37,158 nucleotides of DNA from the NCBI GenBank assembly GCA_015680685.1, contig MNCI01004106.1:38112-75269 (forward strand), read 5' to 3'. The notes below the pieces were generated by a model, which ran no database searches, was not told the DNA's origin, and saw only the letters and a program-made list of their open reading frames with translations. Source of the stretch: Gnetum montanum. Its lineage: Eukaryota > Streptophyta > Gnetopsida > Gnetales > Gnetaceae. This document shows positions 20,331-30,675 of this stretch, piece after piece (the stretch's first letter is position 1; each line of letters begins with the position of its first letter). A program made the position numbers and the translations under genes.

Positions 20331-22640
20331 AGCCTTTATCCAATTTGAGATCACATGGGTCAACATGATAGTGTGGATTTGGGAGGATGTTTGAATTGAA
20401 GATGGCTTGGTAGTATTTTTAGAGGTAGATACAATAGGGTTAGTAGGCATGTGTGTTTGTGAGGGCTTTGGGAGGCTACTAGTTTTGAAGAATGACCTCT
20501 TACGAGGCTTTGGTTTAGGACCACTTAAATGGATATATGGCTATAGATTCACTATCCTCATAGCATTTCATTACTATGACTGTGTGTGGATTTCACCTTG
20601 CATGGATGTAGCAGGTGGAAAAGGTGTAGTTAGTTGTGATGTAGGAGTTGATGGGTCCTAAGAAGAATGAAAGGGAAAAGAAGACTTCCCCCTTGAAGAT
20701 GGTGCTTTGTAGTATTCTAGAGGGTAGTAGTAGTATGGGAAGGAGGCATGGCTAGAGAAGCCATATGGGGATATAGGCTATTGGACATAATATTCATAAG
20801 GGTCACATTGCCTATAGGGATACTACTGCTACAATGTTGGCATTCCCCATGCCTATAGGTGTTGCCACTACTAATACTACTCTTGAGGTTGCAATGGCAC
20901 TTCAATTTGATAATACATTTGTTTGTGGAACTGCTACTTATAGTTGCCTTGTGGATGAAGAAACCATTTGGGTGCTTTTTGCTTTGCTAATTTATAATTT
21001 AATGTGTCCATCCTAGATTCTTGTAGATGTGATACCATTGGGAAAAGCCCCTTAGAGTGTTCTTATTGGTAGATTTTACATCTTTTGTCATCTTTTTCAA
21101 AACATACAACCTCCTTAACTACTGAAACTTTACCCTTCTACTTGTAATATTTCTATTTTGCATATGTTTTCTTCCTTCTTTCTTTATCACTATTACCTTG
21201 GTCTCTTTTTTCCTCTACAATTTTAAGATATGCTTGGAACTTCTCATTCAAGGAGCCCCATATCTTATCAACCTTAGCTGATATTTTATTGTAGTTTTTT
21301 GTATCAATAAGGTTTTTATTTGCACCATTTCATCAAGCAGTGCCTCCTCCTTAGTGTCATAGAAATAAACCTTCCTTTTGTAAATGGAGGGATCCCTGTT
21401 GCACTCTTCTATACTTTCATGCTTTTTGAGCTCTTCCTATTCTTGAGCCACTTGATCTATTAGCCTTTCGATATGATGGACCCATAGTTCAAAAAGTCTT
21501 TCTTGGGCATATACCCCAATGATTTTCTTTGTTTCAATCCTGAGCCCATCTATGATATGGTAGAGCTAATCCTTTTGGGAGTATCCATGACATGAGAATT
21601 AGTGTAGAAGAGAATAGTACCTACCTAGGGTTACATCTAAGGACTCATGATTACCTTTTTTCCATCCTTGGATCTATCTTTGCAAGTTGGATACTCTAGA
21701 GTACATTTGGTATTTTTTATTGAAAATTTACAACATAGTACTTCATCGGCAAATGGATTCTAGTTCTAAGGACTAGGACTAGCTTTCAAATTTCTAGATG
21801 AGTGTCCTTAGAAATGGCTTTAGCTTTTGCCATTTATTTTCTATGTTTTGTAAGACATAAACATCATGAAAGGCTTGAAGATGATTCTATGGATTTGAAT
21901 TATGTTTCCCTTCAAACTTGGGGATATTATTCATACCCAACCTCTTGATTTGGCTATCTTTCAAGTGCCTTGTTGGAATTCTAACTACCTTTAAAATGTT
22001 CAAATGTCTATGATGAGTCCTACTATGCCTTCTTTCTTGATGATGCTCCTCCCCTTGTTTTTTTCTTTACCCCTATTCTTAATCATCCTAGCAGGATCTA
22101 CATTCATCCCTATCCCATCATTCATCTTCATCTTGATCTCTTCTATCCCTCCTTATGTATAGGCTTCTCTTCCTCTTGTTAGAGTTTGAGGATGAAAATG
22201 AAGAGGATGATGAGGGTGAAGAAGAAGAAGAACCAAAGGAATAATGTCTGCTAGTTCTTCTCCTTTGGTCCCTACCCTGATCAACTTGCCTTTCTTCATC
22301 TTTGTTCTTGTCATTATTATTACCTTTGAATGAGTGGCTATGATTGTTATCTTTTGAGGCTTCATAGTCTTGAGAACTAGTCTTTCTCTCACCTAGGTTG
22401 TTCATAGTTGATTGCAATTGTTGGTTAAGGATCTCCTCATCATAGAAAGGAGGAGAGTCTATGTATTGGGATTGGCCTAAAAAGAAGTCCTCATCTTCCT
22501 TATGTTGCTACAAGAATAATTGGATTGGGATCTGCTTGCCCTTAGAGGCCTCGTATCATGCCTCCATCTATCAATCTTTCATATGTTGGGAATTAATAGA
22601 TGATAATCTCTGTAAGTATGGTCTTGAACCTCATACTCTA
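20331..22640 (-). pseudogene. Element A gag, decayed
   Basis: The N-terminal part (22417-22118) is an open 99-residue hydrophilic segment with a Ser-rich run and Lys/Arg/Asp clusters. The gag core follows at about 21990-21420: N-N-I-P-K-F-E-G, N-H-L-Q-A-F-H-D (near 21880), W-Q-K-L-K (near 21830), F-N-K-K-Y-Q-M-Y (near 21720), C-H-G-Y-S-Q-K (near 21580) and E-R-L-I-D-Q-V-A (near 21460). The C-terminal part up to the protease is Ser/Thr-rich with no clear zinc knuckle. Stops break every frame. The plus-strand frames at 20407-20661 and 20834-21016 are antisense. Confidence 0.8.
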
Positions 22641-23025
22641 TGTTAAGTATAGTGATGCCTAGTTTGATGAGATTACTCATTAGAATGGTAGGAACCAATT
22701 GGTTGAGAGGCAACACAATGTTACCTTCCATATTCCTCCACTGTAGTTTCTCGTCTTGATGAAGGATTAAAGTGAAATCTAGATTGTTAGGTTCCAGATG
22801 GATATAGGCAACAAAAATTCATTGGGGCATTTTTGGACCTACTTTCATTGATTGGATTAGCCTATAAATGATGAAGATTCATCCCTATGAGAAGAATCCA
22901 TGTTAGCTTTTGCTAAAAATAGTGTGCTTGTTCTTATTTTCTTGATTTATCATTGATTAGTTCTTACAATGTCTTTGTATAATATCATGATCTTATCTTA
23001 CTTAGTGCACTTAGCTAAACTAAGT
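22641..23025 (-). other. Element A leader
   Basis: Noncoding leader between primer site and gag, A+T-rich, with no recognisable feature. Confidence 0.5.
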
Positions 23026-23042
23026 CCTTGGCAATGGCATCA
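23026..23042 (-). other. Element A primer binding site (tRNA-Asp type)
   Basis: The minus strand reads TGATGCCATTGCCAAGG, one base after the 5' LTR. It differs from the tRNA-Asp-complementary TGGCGCCGTTGCCGGGG at five positions, all transitions. Its place identifies 23044-23926 as the 5' LTR and sets the element orientation as minus. Confidence 0.82.
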
Positions 23043-23043
23043 A

Positions 23044-23926
23044 TGATGAGGAACAAGTATATCCTATTTCCAATCATATGAATCACAAGTGCACATTAGC
23101 AATTCGGTTGAATTTCGGTGACTTAGTTCATAAGTTTGACTATAGACAAAGATTATGAACTTAAGGGTCGTGTGATCATTTTGTTCCTAACTCTCACTTG
23201 TGTATGCTCTTATTTATGGTTAAGTGTGAGTTTAGGAATATAATATTTTTTATTTATATATTTATATTTTTAACATAAGTTCTATATAAAAAGATGAAGA
23301 ATTGATATTAACTCTTTTAACTACCTAATTATTCTAAAGGCTAACTATCCTAACATAAGTAGCCATTCCCACCTTCCATACACATCATGAACTAGTAATA
23401 ATGCTACTGGGTTATCAAGTGGTAATTATTGGGCATACTTAATAACCATTGCTAGGATTACCAAGCATTCATGTTATGCTTGAGGTGGTTGTACTTATGT
23501 TTTCATGTTTAAATGCATTAATTACTTAAGGTAAGAAATGTAAAGTACTTAGAAGATAAAGTGCGAATGAGAAAGATTAAACTAAGTGTTGCAATGAATG
23601 TCATAAATCTCATCTTTATTTCTATTCACATCAAATTGTTTAGGTACATGATGCTCGGATAAAGATCCATACAATCTCTTAATTCATACTGCGAGCACTT
23701 AGATGGAAAATATTCTAACTCTACAAACAACAAACTACAAGAGCTTTGCTATACTATGGACTTAACCATCCATAAATGCTATTAGTACATGCATTTATAT
23801 AGGCTTAATTGTGTCAGCATCAACACATCTACATTAATGCATGTGACCATGTGTCAATGGGGATACATTGATGGGGCTATGTTGATGCATGCCTTTTGAC
23901 ATAGCTAGTCAAACTACACTTCATCA
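23044..23926 (-). repeat. Element A 5' LTR
   Basis: Starts TGATGAGG and ends CTTCATCA, and pairs with 1073-1972. A minus-strand TATA-like box lies at 23793-23799. It holds degraded ACCAAG-type repeats between about 23405 and 23470. Confidence 0.88.
23793..23799 (-). promoter_or_regulatory. TATA-like box of the element A LTR
   Basis: The minus strand reads TATAAAT within CCTATATAAATG, conserved in the left LTR at 1822-1830. Confidence 0.5.
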
Positions 23927-23931
23927 ATAGT
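23927..23931. repeat. Target-site duplication of element A, right copy (ATAGT)
   Basis: Directly follows the right LTR. Partner of ATGGT at 1068-1072. Confidence 0.7.
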
Positions 23932-24060
23932 GTAAAGCTCATTCTCATATAAGTTATATAAATACCTTGACTCTTTTAACTTCTTGAAAAAGAAAGTAAT
24001 AAGCCTACTTTCTTGTGAAAATACCCCACCAATGGCAAGTCCACTTGCATTTACATCCAT
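23932..24060 (-). pseudogene. Element F RNase H, N-terminal part
   Basis: The minus strand gives M-D-V-N-A-S-G-L-A-I-G-G-V-F-S-Q (24060-24010), then F-F-K-K-L-K-E-S-R and Y-E-N-E-L-Y-T-I ending at the element A boundary. The expected T-D-A-S reads V-N-A-S. The domain stops in mid-sequence exactly where the A LTR begins and resumes at 1072. A stop at 24061-24063 separates it from RT. Confidence 0.88.
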
Positions 24061-24940
24061 TTAAAAAAGTTTATGAAACTCTAGAATCACAAGCACTATT
24101 TTACTAGTTATTTTTATTTTTAGCAAGTTAAAGCTCCTTTGGGTTTCATTATCCCACCTCAAATCTTTATTTTTCTTCAAAAAAGAAAATATAGGCCAAG
24201 AAATATCATTGAAATTTTTTATGAATCTTTGATAAAAACGTATTAAAATAAAAAATGACCTTACCTCCCTAACATTCTTAGGAGTTGGCCAATCTCTAAT
24301 AACCTTTACCTTGGTAGCTTCCATTTGAATTTGGTTCTTAGAAACCATATGCCCTAAATATATGCCTTTCCTCTTTAAGAAATGGCTTTTCTTCATATTG
24401 ATCACCAACTGTGCCTCCTTTAATTTAAGACACACCATTCTTAAGTGATCCAAATGCTCTTCCTCATTAGAGATGTACACTAAAATATCATCAAAAAAAG
24501 ATAATACAACACTTACCAATCAAGTCCTTCAATACATCATGCTTCAACCTCATGAATGTAGTAGGTGCATTTGTAAGCCCAAATGACATCACTAATCATT
24601 CAAACAATCCATATAGTGTTTTGAAAGCTATCTTTCTTTCATCACTAGGATTAATTATAATTTGATGGTAACTAGTCTTCAAATCAATTTTGCTAAAAAT
24701 GTTAGCATTGTAAAGGACATCAAGGATATCATTCATCCTTGGAATAAGAAACTTGTACCTCACTATTATCTTGTTTACTATTTTAGAATCAATGCACATC
24801 CTCCATTCATTGATGTTCTTCTTTAGTAAAAGAACTATTGGAACTACACAAGGTATAATGGATTCCCTTATGAAGCCATTTGCAAGTGAATCCTCTACTT
24901 GCCTTTGCAATTCTACCCATTGATTTGGTACCATTCAGTA
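24061..24940 (-). pseudogene. Element F reverse transcriptase, decayed
   Basis: The N-terminal half (24934-24596, 112 residues open) has the lead-in Q-V-E-D-S-L-A-N-G-F-I-R-E-S, W-R-M-C-I-D-S-K-I-V-N-K and F-S-K-I-D-L-K-T-S-Y-H-Q-I. The C-terminal half (24519-24061, 152 residues open) starts just before the catalytic F-F-D-D-I-L-V-Y and continues with the thumb (Y-L-G-H-M-V, V-R-S-F, F-Y-Q-R-F-I-K-N-F). The Asp pair is intact, but a frame break lies between the halves at about 24520-24595. Confidence 0.92.
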
Positions 24941-25370
24941 TGCTTTCTTGTTTGAAATTGTAGCATTAGAGATGAAGTTAATTTGATGTTGTACATTCCT
25001 CATTAGTGGCATTCTATCCAATTTCCTCTTGACCACCTTGGAAAATTGCTCCTTCAAGCCTAGCATACTTGTAGGAAGTTCAACCTACAAATCATCATGG
25101 TTAGAAGTAACTATTGATACAACAACAAAGAAAAAACCTATTTCATCATATTCCTTAATATATTCCATCTCTCATAGAAGAATTAAGGATGCATTAAGTG
25201 AGCTTTTTTGTCTCACTTATTCAACTATCATGAAAATCACCTCATGAATTTCATCAAATCTAGCTACATTCCATACATTTTTTACTCCATCAAATTGAGC
25301 ACCATAATCAAAATTTCAAGGTCCACTAAGAATTACATCCACATAATCAATTGGAAGCACATAACACTTT
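24941..25370 (-). pseudogene. Element F protease-RT linker
   Basis: Decayed minus-strand coding sequence. A partial D-Y-V-D-V-I-L-S-G-P stretch (25345-25315, the end of the protease) and lysine-rich linker residues are readable. Plus-strand frames at 25029-25405 are antisense. Confidence 0.5.
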
Positions 25371-25700
25371 ACAACATCATGAAAACTCCAAATTTTAAAT
25401 TTTAAAGAACATTGTTCTCTCACCTATTGAGAGTAATCCCTAGATAACCAATGTACCTTATAATAACTAGGATGAGGATTAGTTACCAAATCCAATCTAG
25501 CAACTACCCTAGAAGAGATAACATTTTTTTGGGCTCCTCCATCAATTAAATCATAAATCCATTCCTCAGTAAGCAAACATCTAGCCCTAATTCAAAATAA
25601 CACTTTTCTAGAAGGATGATCTCCTCTATTCACATTTTTCATGAATGCATAAGAATTTAATTTAGAAACATCCTTAATACTAAAAGAATTAGGATTGCCT
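25371..25700 (-). pseudogene. Element F protease, decayed
   Basis: The minus strand gives Y-D-L-I-D-G-G-A-Q-K-N-V-I-S-S-R-V-V-A-R-L (25560-25500), with D-G-G where D-S-G is usual. Then N-P-H-P-S-Y-Y-K-V-H-W-L follows. The P-H-P-x-x-Y-K-x-x-W-L pattern is typical of plant chromovirus-like elements whose zinc knuckle lies just upstream. Confidence 0.78.
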
Positions 25701-26960
25701 CTCTAAAGAGCTTGGCTTGATGTCTCCTTGACCTCCATGATTTGTACATCTTTACCCTTGGATATCATGTGAAATGTACATTCTCATTGCTTATGTTTAC
25801 ATTCTCAACACTTAAAAGCATTGAATCTTGAATGAGTTGTTGCCTTGACCCTTGTCCCCCTTACCTTGGTCCTTTTTGACTTTTCCCTTTTTATCATCCT
25901 TCTCTATCTTTTTATCATGAATGCCATCTTTTTCTTTAGATTTTAACTTGGGATTCATTCTCTAATTTGGATCCCTTACTCTTCCTCTTAGAAGTTTGTT
26001 TATTCCTATTTTCGAATGTGCTTAGTTTTGTTTCTATGTTAAATCACAAATCATAAGCCTCATCAAGAGTTTGTGGCTCGTAAAAAGACAACTCCTATTG
26101 GTATGCCATTTTGAGATCTCCTAAAAATATTGAAGCTCACTCATACTTTTTCCAATTTACCTTAGCTTGATGAAATAGATTACAAAATTTGATGTAAAAC
26201 TATTTGACATCTTTATCACCTTGTCTTAGGAATTCCAACTTCATAATGGTTTCTTATCTTTGATGAGACTATTAAAATTTTCTTCTTAACCTATATTTCA
26301 TTAGATTCCAATCTCTGATGGATTGACCATTTTTTCATTTATAATCCCAAGACTTCTTTTTCCTCCAAGTAGAAGCCATACATTCTAATCAAGATTTAGC
26401 AATAGGTATCCTTAATTGATTTGGTACCTCTGCTAACTCAAAGTACTTGTCAAGTGCCTTCAGCTAACTTGAAAAAGCATTGGTACCATCTACATCATTG
26501 AAAGTCTTGAACATAATGTACAAGAGCCTTGTAGCATTATGGAATGCTTTATCAAGTTTTGCTTTATCTTTCTTATCAAGCTTGTCATGGGAAGAAGGAG
26601 AGGCTAGTGATAGAGCTCCAAGAATTCTCATCTAAGGAATAGGATTCTCTCCCATTGGAATCCTTGGATAATGGGTTCCAACACTTCCATAGATTATCCT
26701 TTCTCATCATTCCCTCTACCTAGCTATGAAACTTCTTTGTCATCATTTTAATGTGAATGCTCATCACCTCCACATGTAAGAATATGGTTGGGACTTGTAT
26801 TCATATCTACCTTTGCATTGATTTCATCCAAGTGAGTAATCATCAGTTGGAAGGAATACTTCATGCTCTTCATGTCTTCATTCAAGGTTTGTACTTGTTT
26901 CTTCTTAGGTTCCGTCTAAATTTGATAAAATCCACAACTAATTTAGGTAACAATTAACAC
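25701..26960 (-). pseudogene. Element F gag, decayed
   Basis: The minus strand carries a degraded zinc knuckle (K-C-x-E-C-K-H-K-Q near 25820-25790, shorter than normal) preceded by a Lys-rich stretch (about 25960-25860). Gag core traces include Y-E-P-Q-T-L-D-E-A-Y-D-L-like residues near 26075 and matches to the K-Q-G-x-x-x-V-x-x-F-Y region near 26220. Many frame changes. The start is placed near the primer site at 26975. Confidence 0.65.
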
Positions 26961-26963
26961 TAA

Positions 26964-26975
26964 ACTTTGATACTA
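26964..26975 (-). other. Element F primer binding site (initiator-Met tRNA type)
   Basis: The minus strand reads TAGTATCAAAGT versus the usual TGGTATCAGAGC, with three transition differences. It lies six bases after the putative LTR end and just before gag. Confidence 0.65.
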
Positions 26976-26981
26976 ATAAAC

Positions 26982-27900
26982 TATTGGAGCAAGTTCACTT
27001 GAATAGAAAAATAATCTGCAAACCTAGTAAATCTAGATATTATGAAAAGAAAAATAAATATTCTAGAAAACGAGAAAACTAGTTATATTTGTATATTAAA
27101 AAGAAGATTACAATAGGGTTCCATAACTCACAACATCATCCAAACATACTCACAACACTTAAACAATATTGTAAAGCATGAGGCTCTACAACCACATCAC
27201 AATTGTTCTTAATGTTAGACATAACTAAATGAGATCTCTCTCATAACCTAGGACTAAGATCAAATACACAAGTACTCAAGAAACACACACAAAGGTCAAA
27301 CACACACATAATTTGACCAGAGAGCTACAACTACACTCTTGTACTCTTACACTTATGTTCTCATGCCTTGAGCTCTCATCTCATGACATCTCCTTGATAT
27401 CTCATGGTCTTAAAAGCATTAAAAAAGTACCAATATTTGTTCAAAAAGCAAGAAAAGAAGCCTAGAAAACCTTTCTCAATATTAACTTGAAGATCCCATG
27501 ATGTTTCTATATTTTCCCCCATCAGTTTGACTATTTACCAAATTGGAACAGTAATTTTGGGAGCTTTCCCACTTGGTTTAGGTTGTCTCTTACCTTCCCT
27601 ATATGTCTCACTAAAAAATATAACTTGTAGGTGGAACTTCTCATCCATGCTTGAGATGTCTCCACCATAGCTAAGAAATCTCAACCCAACTTGGAATATC
27701 TCAGCTAAGACATCTCACAAGAATCTAGGACCTCTTAGCCACTTTTGAGATGTCTCATCTAAGATGACTGCAAATTTTCCAAGATGTATCCCTTGAATCT
27801 AGGATGTCTCATGCAAGTTCAGTCCTTGGTCAAGATGTATTTTGACTTTCAAGATATCTCTCTAGAGCTTTAAAACCTATAAAAACCATAGTAGGAAAAA
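26982..27900 (-). repeat. Element F 5' LTR (right boundary uncertain)
   Basis: The minus strand ends in a GCTCCAATA-type terminus next to the primer site. Further in are many degenerate GAGATGTCT/AGACATCTC motifs (about 27640-27830) and a minus-strand TTTATAGG TATA-like site near 27883. The partner LTR lies outside the window, so the right end is an estimate. Confidence 0.45.
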
Positions 27901-28320
27901 ATACAATAGGATTGGAAGAGGTGTTGCTACACTAGCAATAAGAGCAAGGTCCAAGGTTCAAACCTTAAGAAACATGAGACATAATAAAATATGTATACTT
28001 ACCAACACATGAGAGGTTTTTTCAAGATACATTATAAATAAGCTTAAAAGAAAATACATCATAATGTACTACTCGTAAAATGCCAATGTAATGCATGTAA
28101 ACAAGGAGTCAAGGATTCATACCTTAAGATGCACAACCATAAGTATAAGAGAGATATTAGAATATACTAGCATAAAACAATAGAAAGATACAAAATATTA
28201 TTAATATAATATATTTAAATATACCATTATGCTTAAGAACCAGGCATAAGAAAATAAATAACAAATCTAAGATCATAGATTTGAAACACTAAGGTGTTAC
28301 ATATATTATTTATAGTTGGA
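27901..28320. other. A+T-rich region with three loosely repeated B-box-like blocks
   Basis: GGTTCAAACC-like blocks occur at 27955, and weaker ones (GGATTCATACC near 28110, GATTTGAAACAC near 28280) follow at spacings of about 155-160 bases. The first resembles the internal pol III B box seen in tRNA-derived SINEs. This is weak evidence and no full SINE body is recognisable. Confidence 0.2.
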
Positions 28321-29700
28321 AAGATATGAGGGTTATGAGGGAAGAAGGATAAACACTTGATAGGTATGATCTTAATTCATGTGATGTTATGTTATACATT
28401 TATGTTCGTGATGTATTTCTTGGTAGATCATGTTATGATTTTATGTACCTAGAGAGTTAGCATTGTTGCATAGCAGGAACAATCCCTATGTTACCCTGCA
28501 TATGCCTGTGCGTATGTTATGATATATTAGTAGCAAATGTTAGTTTGAAATTATGAATATTTTGTGCATGTGACATGGGGTTTATAGATTTTATTTTTAT
28601 TTTAATTAGATGTTATATAAGTAGGTTATGGAACGTGGGACCCATGGTAGTAGTTGGGATAAGGATGGGAAACTTATAAAATGGGAAATTGAAAATACTT
28701 ATAAGAAATAAAATAAAAGTAAATATAATTATAAATTTAAACATAAAAAATATTATAAGTTTCACTTATTTTCTTTCCCTCACATTTGTTTCTTTCTCAA
28801 TTTTCTAGTATTCTTTCCATCCTCTATTCTCCTTTGAATTCTGATGGATTTCTCTAATTCCTCGATGTTGAAAAGTTGGTTTAGGGTAAGATGAATTTTG
28901 GAAGTCTTGGTTCAAATTCTAGTAGAACGATGAAATTTATTAGAGCATTTTGATGATTTAGTTTGAAAATTCTAGGTTTCATCAAGTTCCTTCAAGTTTC
29001 AATGGGTAGTCTTTACCATTTTATTGTTTGTAGCATTTTGAATTATGTGCCTATTTATGGGCTAGTTGGTGATGAGGCATCCTAGAGGTATTGAGATGAT
29101 TCTCATTGTGATGTACTAGTAAGGCTCTTATCTTAGGGTTCATCATAAGAGTAATAGTGCATAGGATAGTCTATGGCTAGTATGAGTTCTTGGGATATTA
29201 GTCCTTGCACAAATATATCCTCTAGAAGGTTAGTGACCTAGGGCTATAGATGAGGTAATAAGCACAAAAACTGATGATGATTAAGTGAATAGAAAATTAA
29301 TAAAATAATTATAGGTATAGTTAGAGATTTAGTAGATATGAAAACATTCTCATGATTACATTAAGTACAAATAAGTTGGTTCTCATAGGGATTGTAGATT
29401 AAGCATTGTAGGATAGAGATCCCTTTAGGGCATTAGTAGCCATAAGTTGAGTAATGAAGAGTCTCATGTGGTAGATCAAAGATATGTATTAGTTTATATA
29501 GATTACATGGATTGAGTATTATTCCTGTGTAAATGTTCTTTTTATTCCTATAAGGACACCTCCATGAACTAAGTATCAAGATACTTAGCATATGGCTGTA
29601 AATGGTCTTTGGATCAATGTAACCCTTAATAAATCAATGACTATGAAATGAAGGGGCATGAATCCTCCAATAAAATAAAGACTTAGACTACCACATGAAC
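28321..29700. other. Unassigned noncoding region
   Basis: No open frame with a recognisable motif on either strand. A TATATAAG stretch near 28614, followed by a T-rich, pyrimidine-rich zone (28770-28860), could be part of an old LTR promoter, but no partner copy or primer site was found. Confidence 0.3.
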
Positions 29701-30020
29701 TAGGAATGGTAGGGAATGATGAAAAGTAAAGTTTTTTTTTAAATGTTAAAATTACTAAGTGTAAAATCACTGGAAAAATGACTAAGTGTGGATTATCAAA
29801 AAATAAAGTAAGTGTAGAATAAGTTGTGAATGTTGAAATAAAAATGAAGTGTAAAGTATAAGTAAAGAACATAAAATATTTAAAACACTATAGCTTTCAC
29901 TTGAGAGAAATTTTTTTAGTTTCCTCTCCAAGCTATGGAATTTTTATGTTGATAGATGGCTAAGTGTAAAATACTGAAAATTTAACCAAGTATAGAATGT
30001 AATGTAAGAGATAGAAAAAA
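29701..30020. repeat. Degenerate AAGTGTA-rich short repeats
   Basis: The heptamer AAGTGTA or its one-base variants recurs at irregular spacings of about 28-40 bases from about 29755 to 29965, in a very A-rich stretch. The open 95-residue frame on the minus strand here is low complexity and probably chance. Confidence 0.35.
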
Positions 30021-30675
30021 AAATACAATTATCAAATATGAGTAAAAAATATAAAATAATAAAATTGAAATGCATTAATATGGAAAAAAGTTCGTAGATC
30101 TTTTCCTAAAAAAATAAAATGTTGTGTTTATAAGTTAATGTGTTTGCCTCTTATGAAGGGTCAAACTACAAATGAAGGCAGAGAAAAAAAATGAATGTGA
30201 TAGAACTGATAAAAGAAGCTTAGATCTTAAGAAAAATATAGGTTGTGAGGGTAGAATTAAATCTCTAGAGGATTGGGTAATGGATGGGGAAGTTGTAGAT
30301 GCAATTCAGAGTTAATTCTAGGCCAACAAGGCTATTTTGGCCATGGTTCTTATTACTAACGTAGGAGCTATAAAAATTATAACTCTAGAAAGTGACATGG
30401 AAGTCTAAAAGTTCTATCTCTAGAAATGATGTAGATGGTAAAAAATGTATTTAAGGTGTTTGAAGAACATGTGGGTGCTATAGTGGTAGCAAGCATTCAT
30501 GCTCTTAATCTCTTAAAATTTGACTAGCTCTCTCAAATCTTAAAGAATCCAACTAAATGTTTAAAAATCTAATCTAAAACTTATGTTTTGAGCTTGTATT
30601 TATGGGCTCAAAGTTACCAAATGAAACTTAGAATTTCTAAAACTAAACTTGGATTCAAGTATAACTTATCATCAA
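30021..30675. other. Unassigned region left of the element D LTR
   Basis: Short plus-strand frames (for example around 30230-30315) show no known motif. Nothing supportable is seen. Confidence 0.3.

Larger units (their letters stand above)
1073..23926 (-). mobile_element. Element A: Athila/Tat-type LTR retrotransposon, carrying nested insertions
   Basis: Two direct repeats of about 0.9 kb (1073-1972 and 23044-23926) bound a 22.9-kb unit. On the minus strand the order is LTR, tRNA-Asp-type primer site, gag, protease, RT, RNase H, integrase, spacer, LTR. Both LTRs have TG...CA ends within the inverted termini TGATRA and TCATCA. The unit lies inside the RNase H of element F and has a degraded 5-bp duplication. 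Its apparent length is inflated by element B (right edge 15679) and element E (to 10270). The domain order and the V-F-M-D-[D/Y]-F-S-x-Y-G RT motif are typical of the plant Athila/Tat branch of Ty3/gypsy. Confidence 0.85.

Noticed and set aside
22118-22417. Ser-rich and Arg/Asp-rich frame as a possible SR-type splicing protein
   Set aside because: Its position between the tRNA-Asp primer site and the gag core shows it to be the N-terminal part of the element A gag, and its partner region in B is similarly charged.
1073-23926. The two 0.9-kb repeats as independent solo LTRs
   Set aside because: A primer site next to the right copy, continuous gag-pol on the same strand, matching target duplication and the split RNase H all point to one element.
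29585-29872. 95-residue minus-strand frame rich in Phe, Thr and Leu as a membrane peptide
   Set aside because: It overlaps the A-rich AAGTGTA repeat zone and is low complexity, with no support as a gene.
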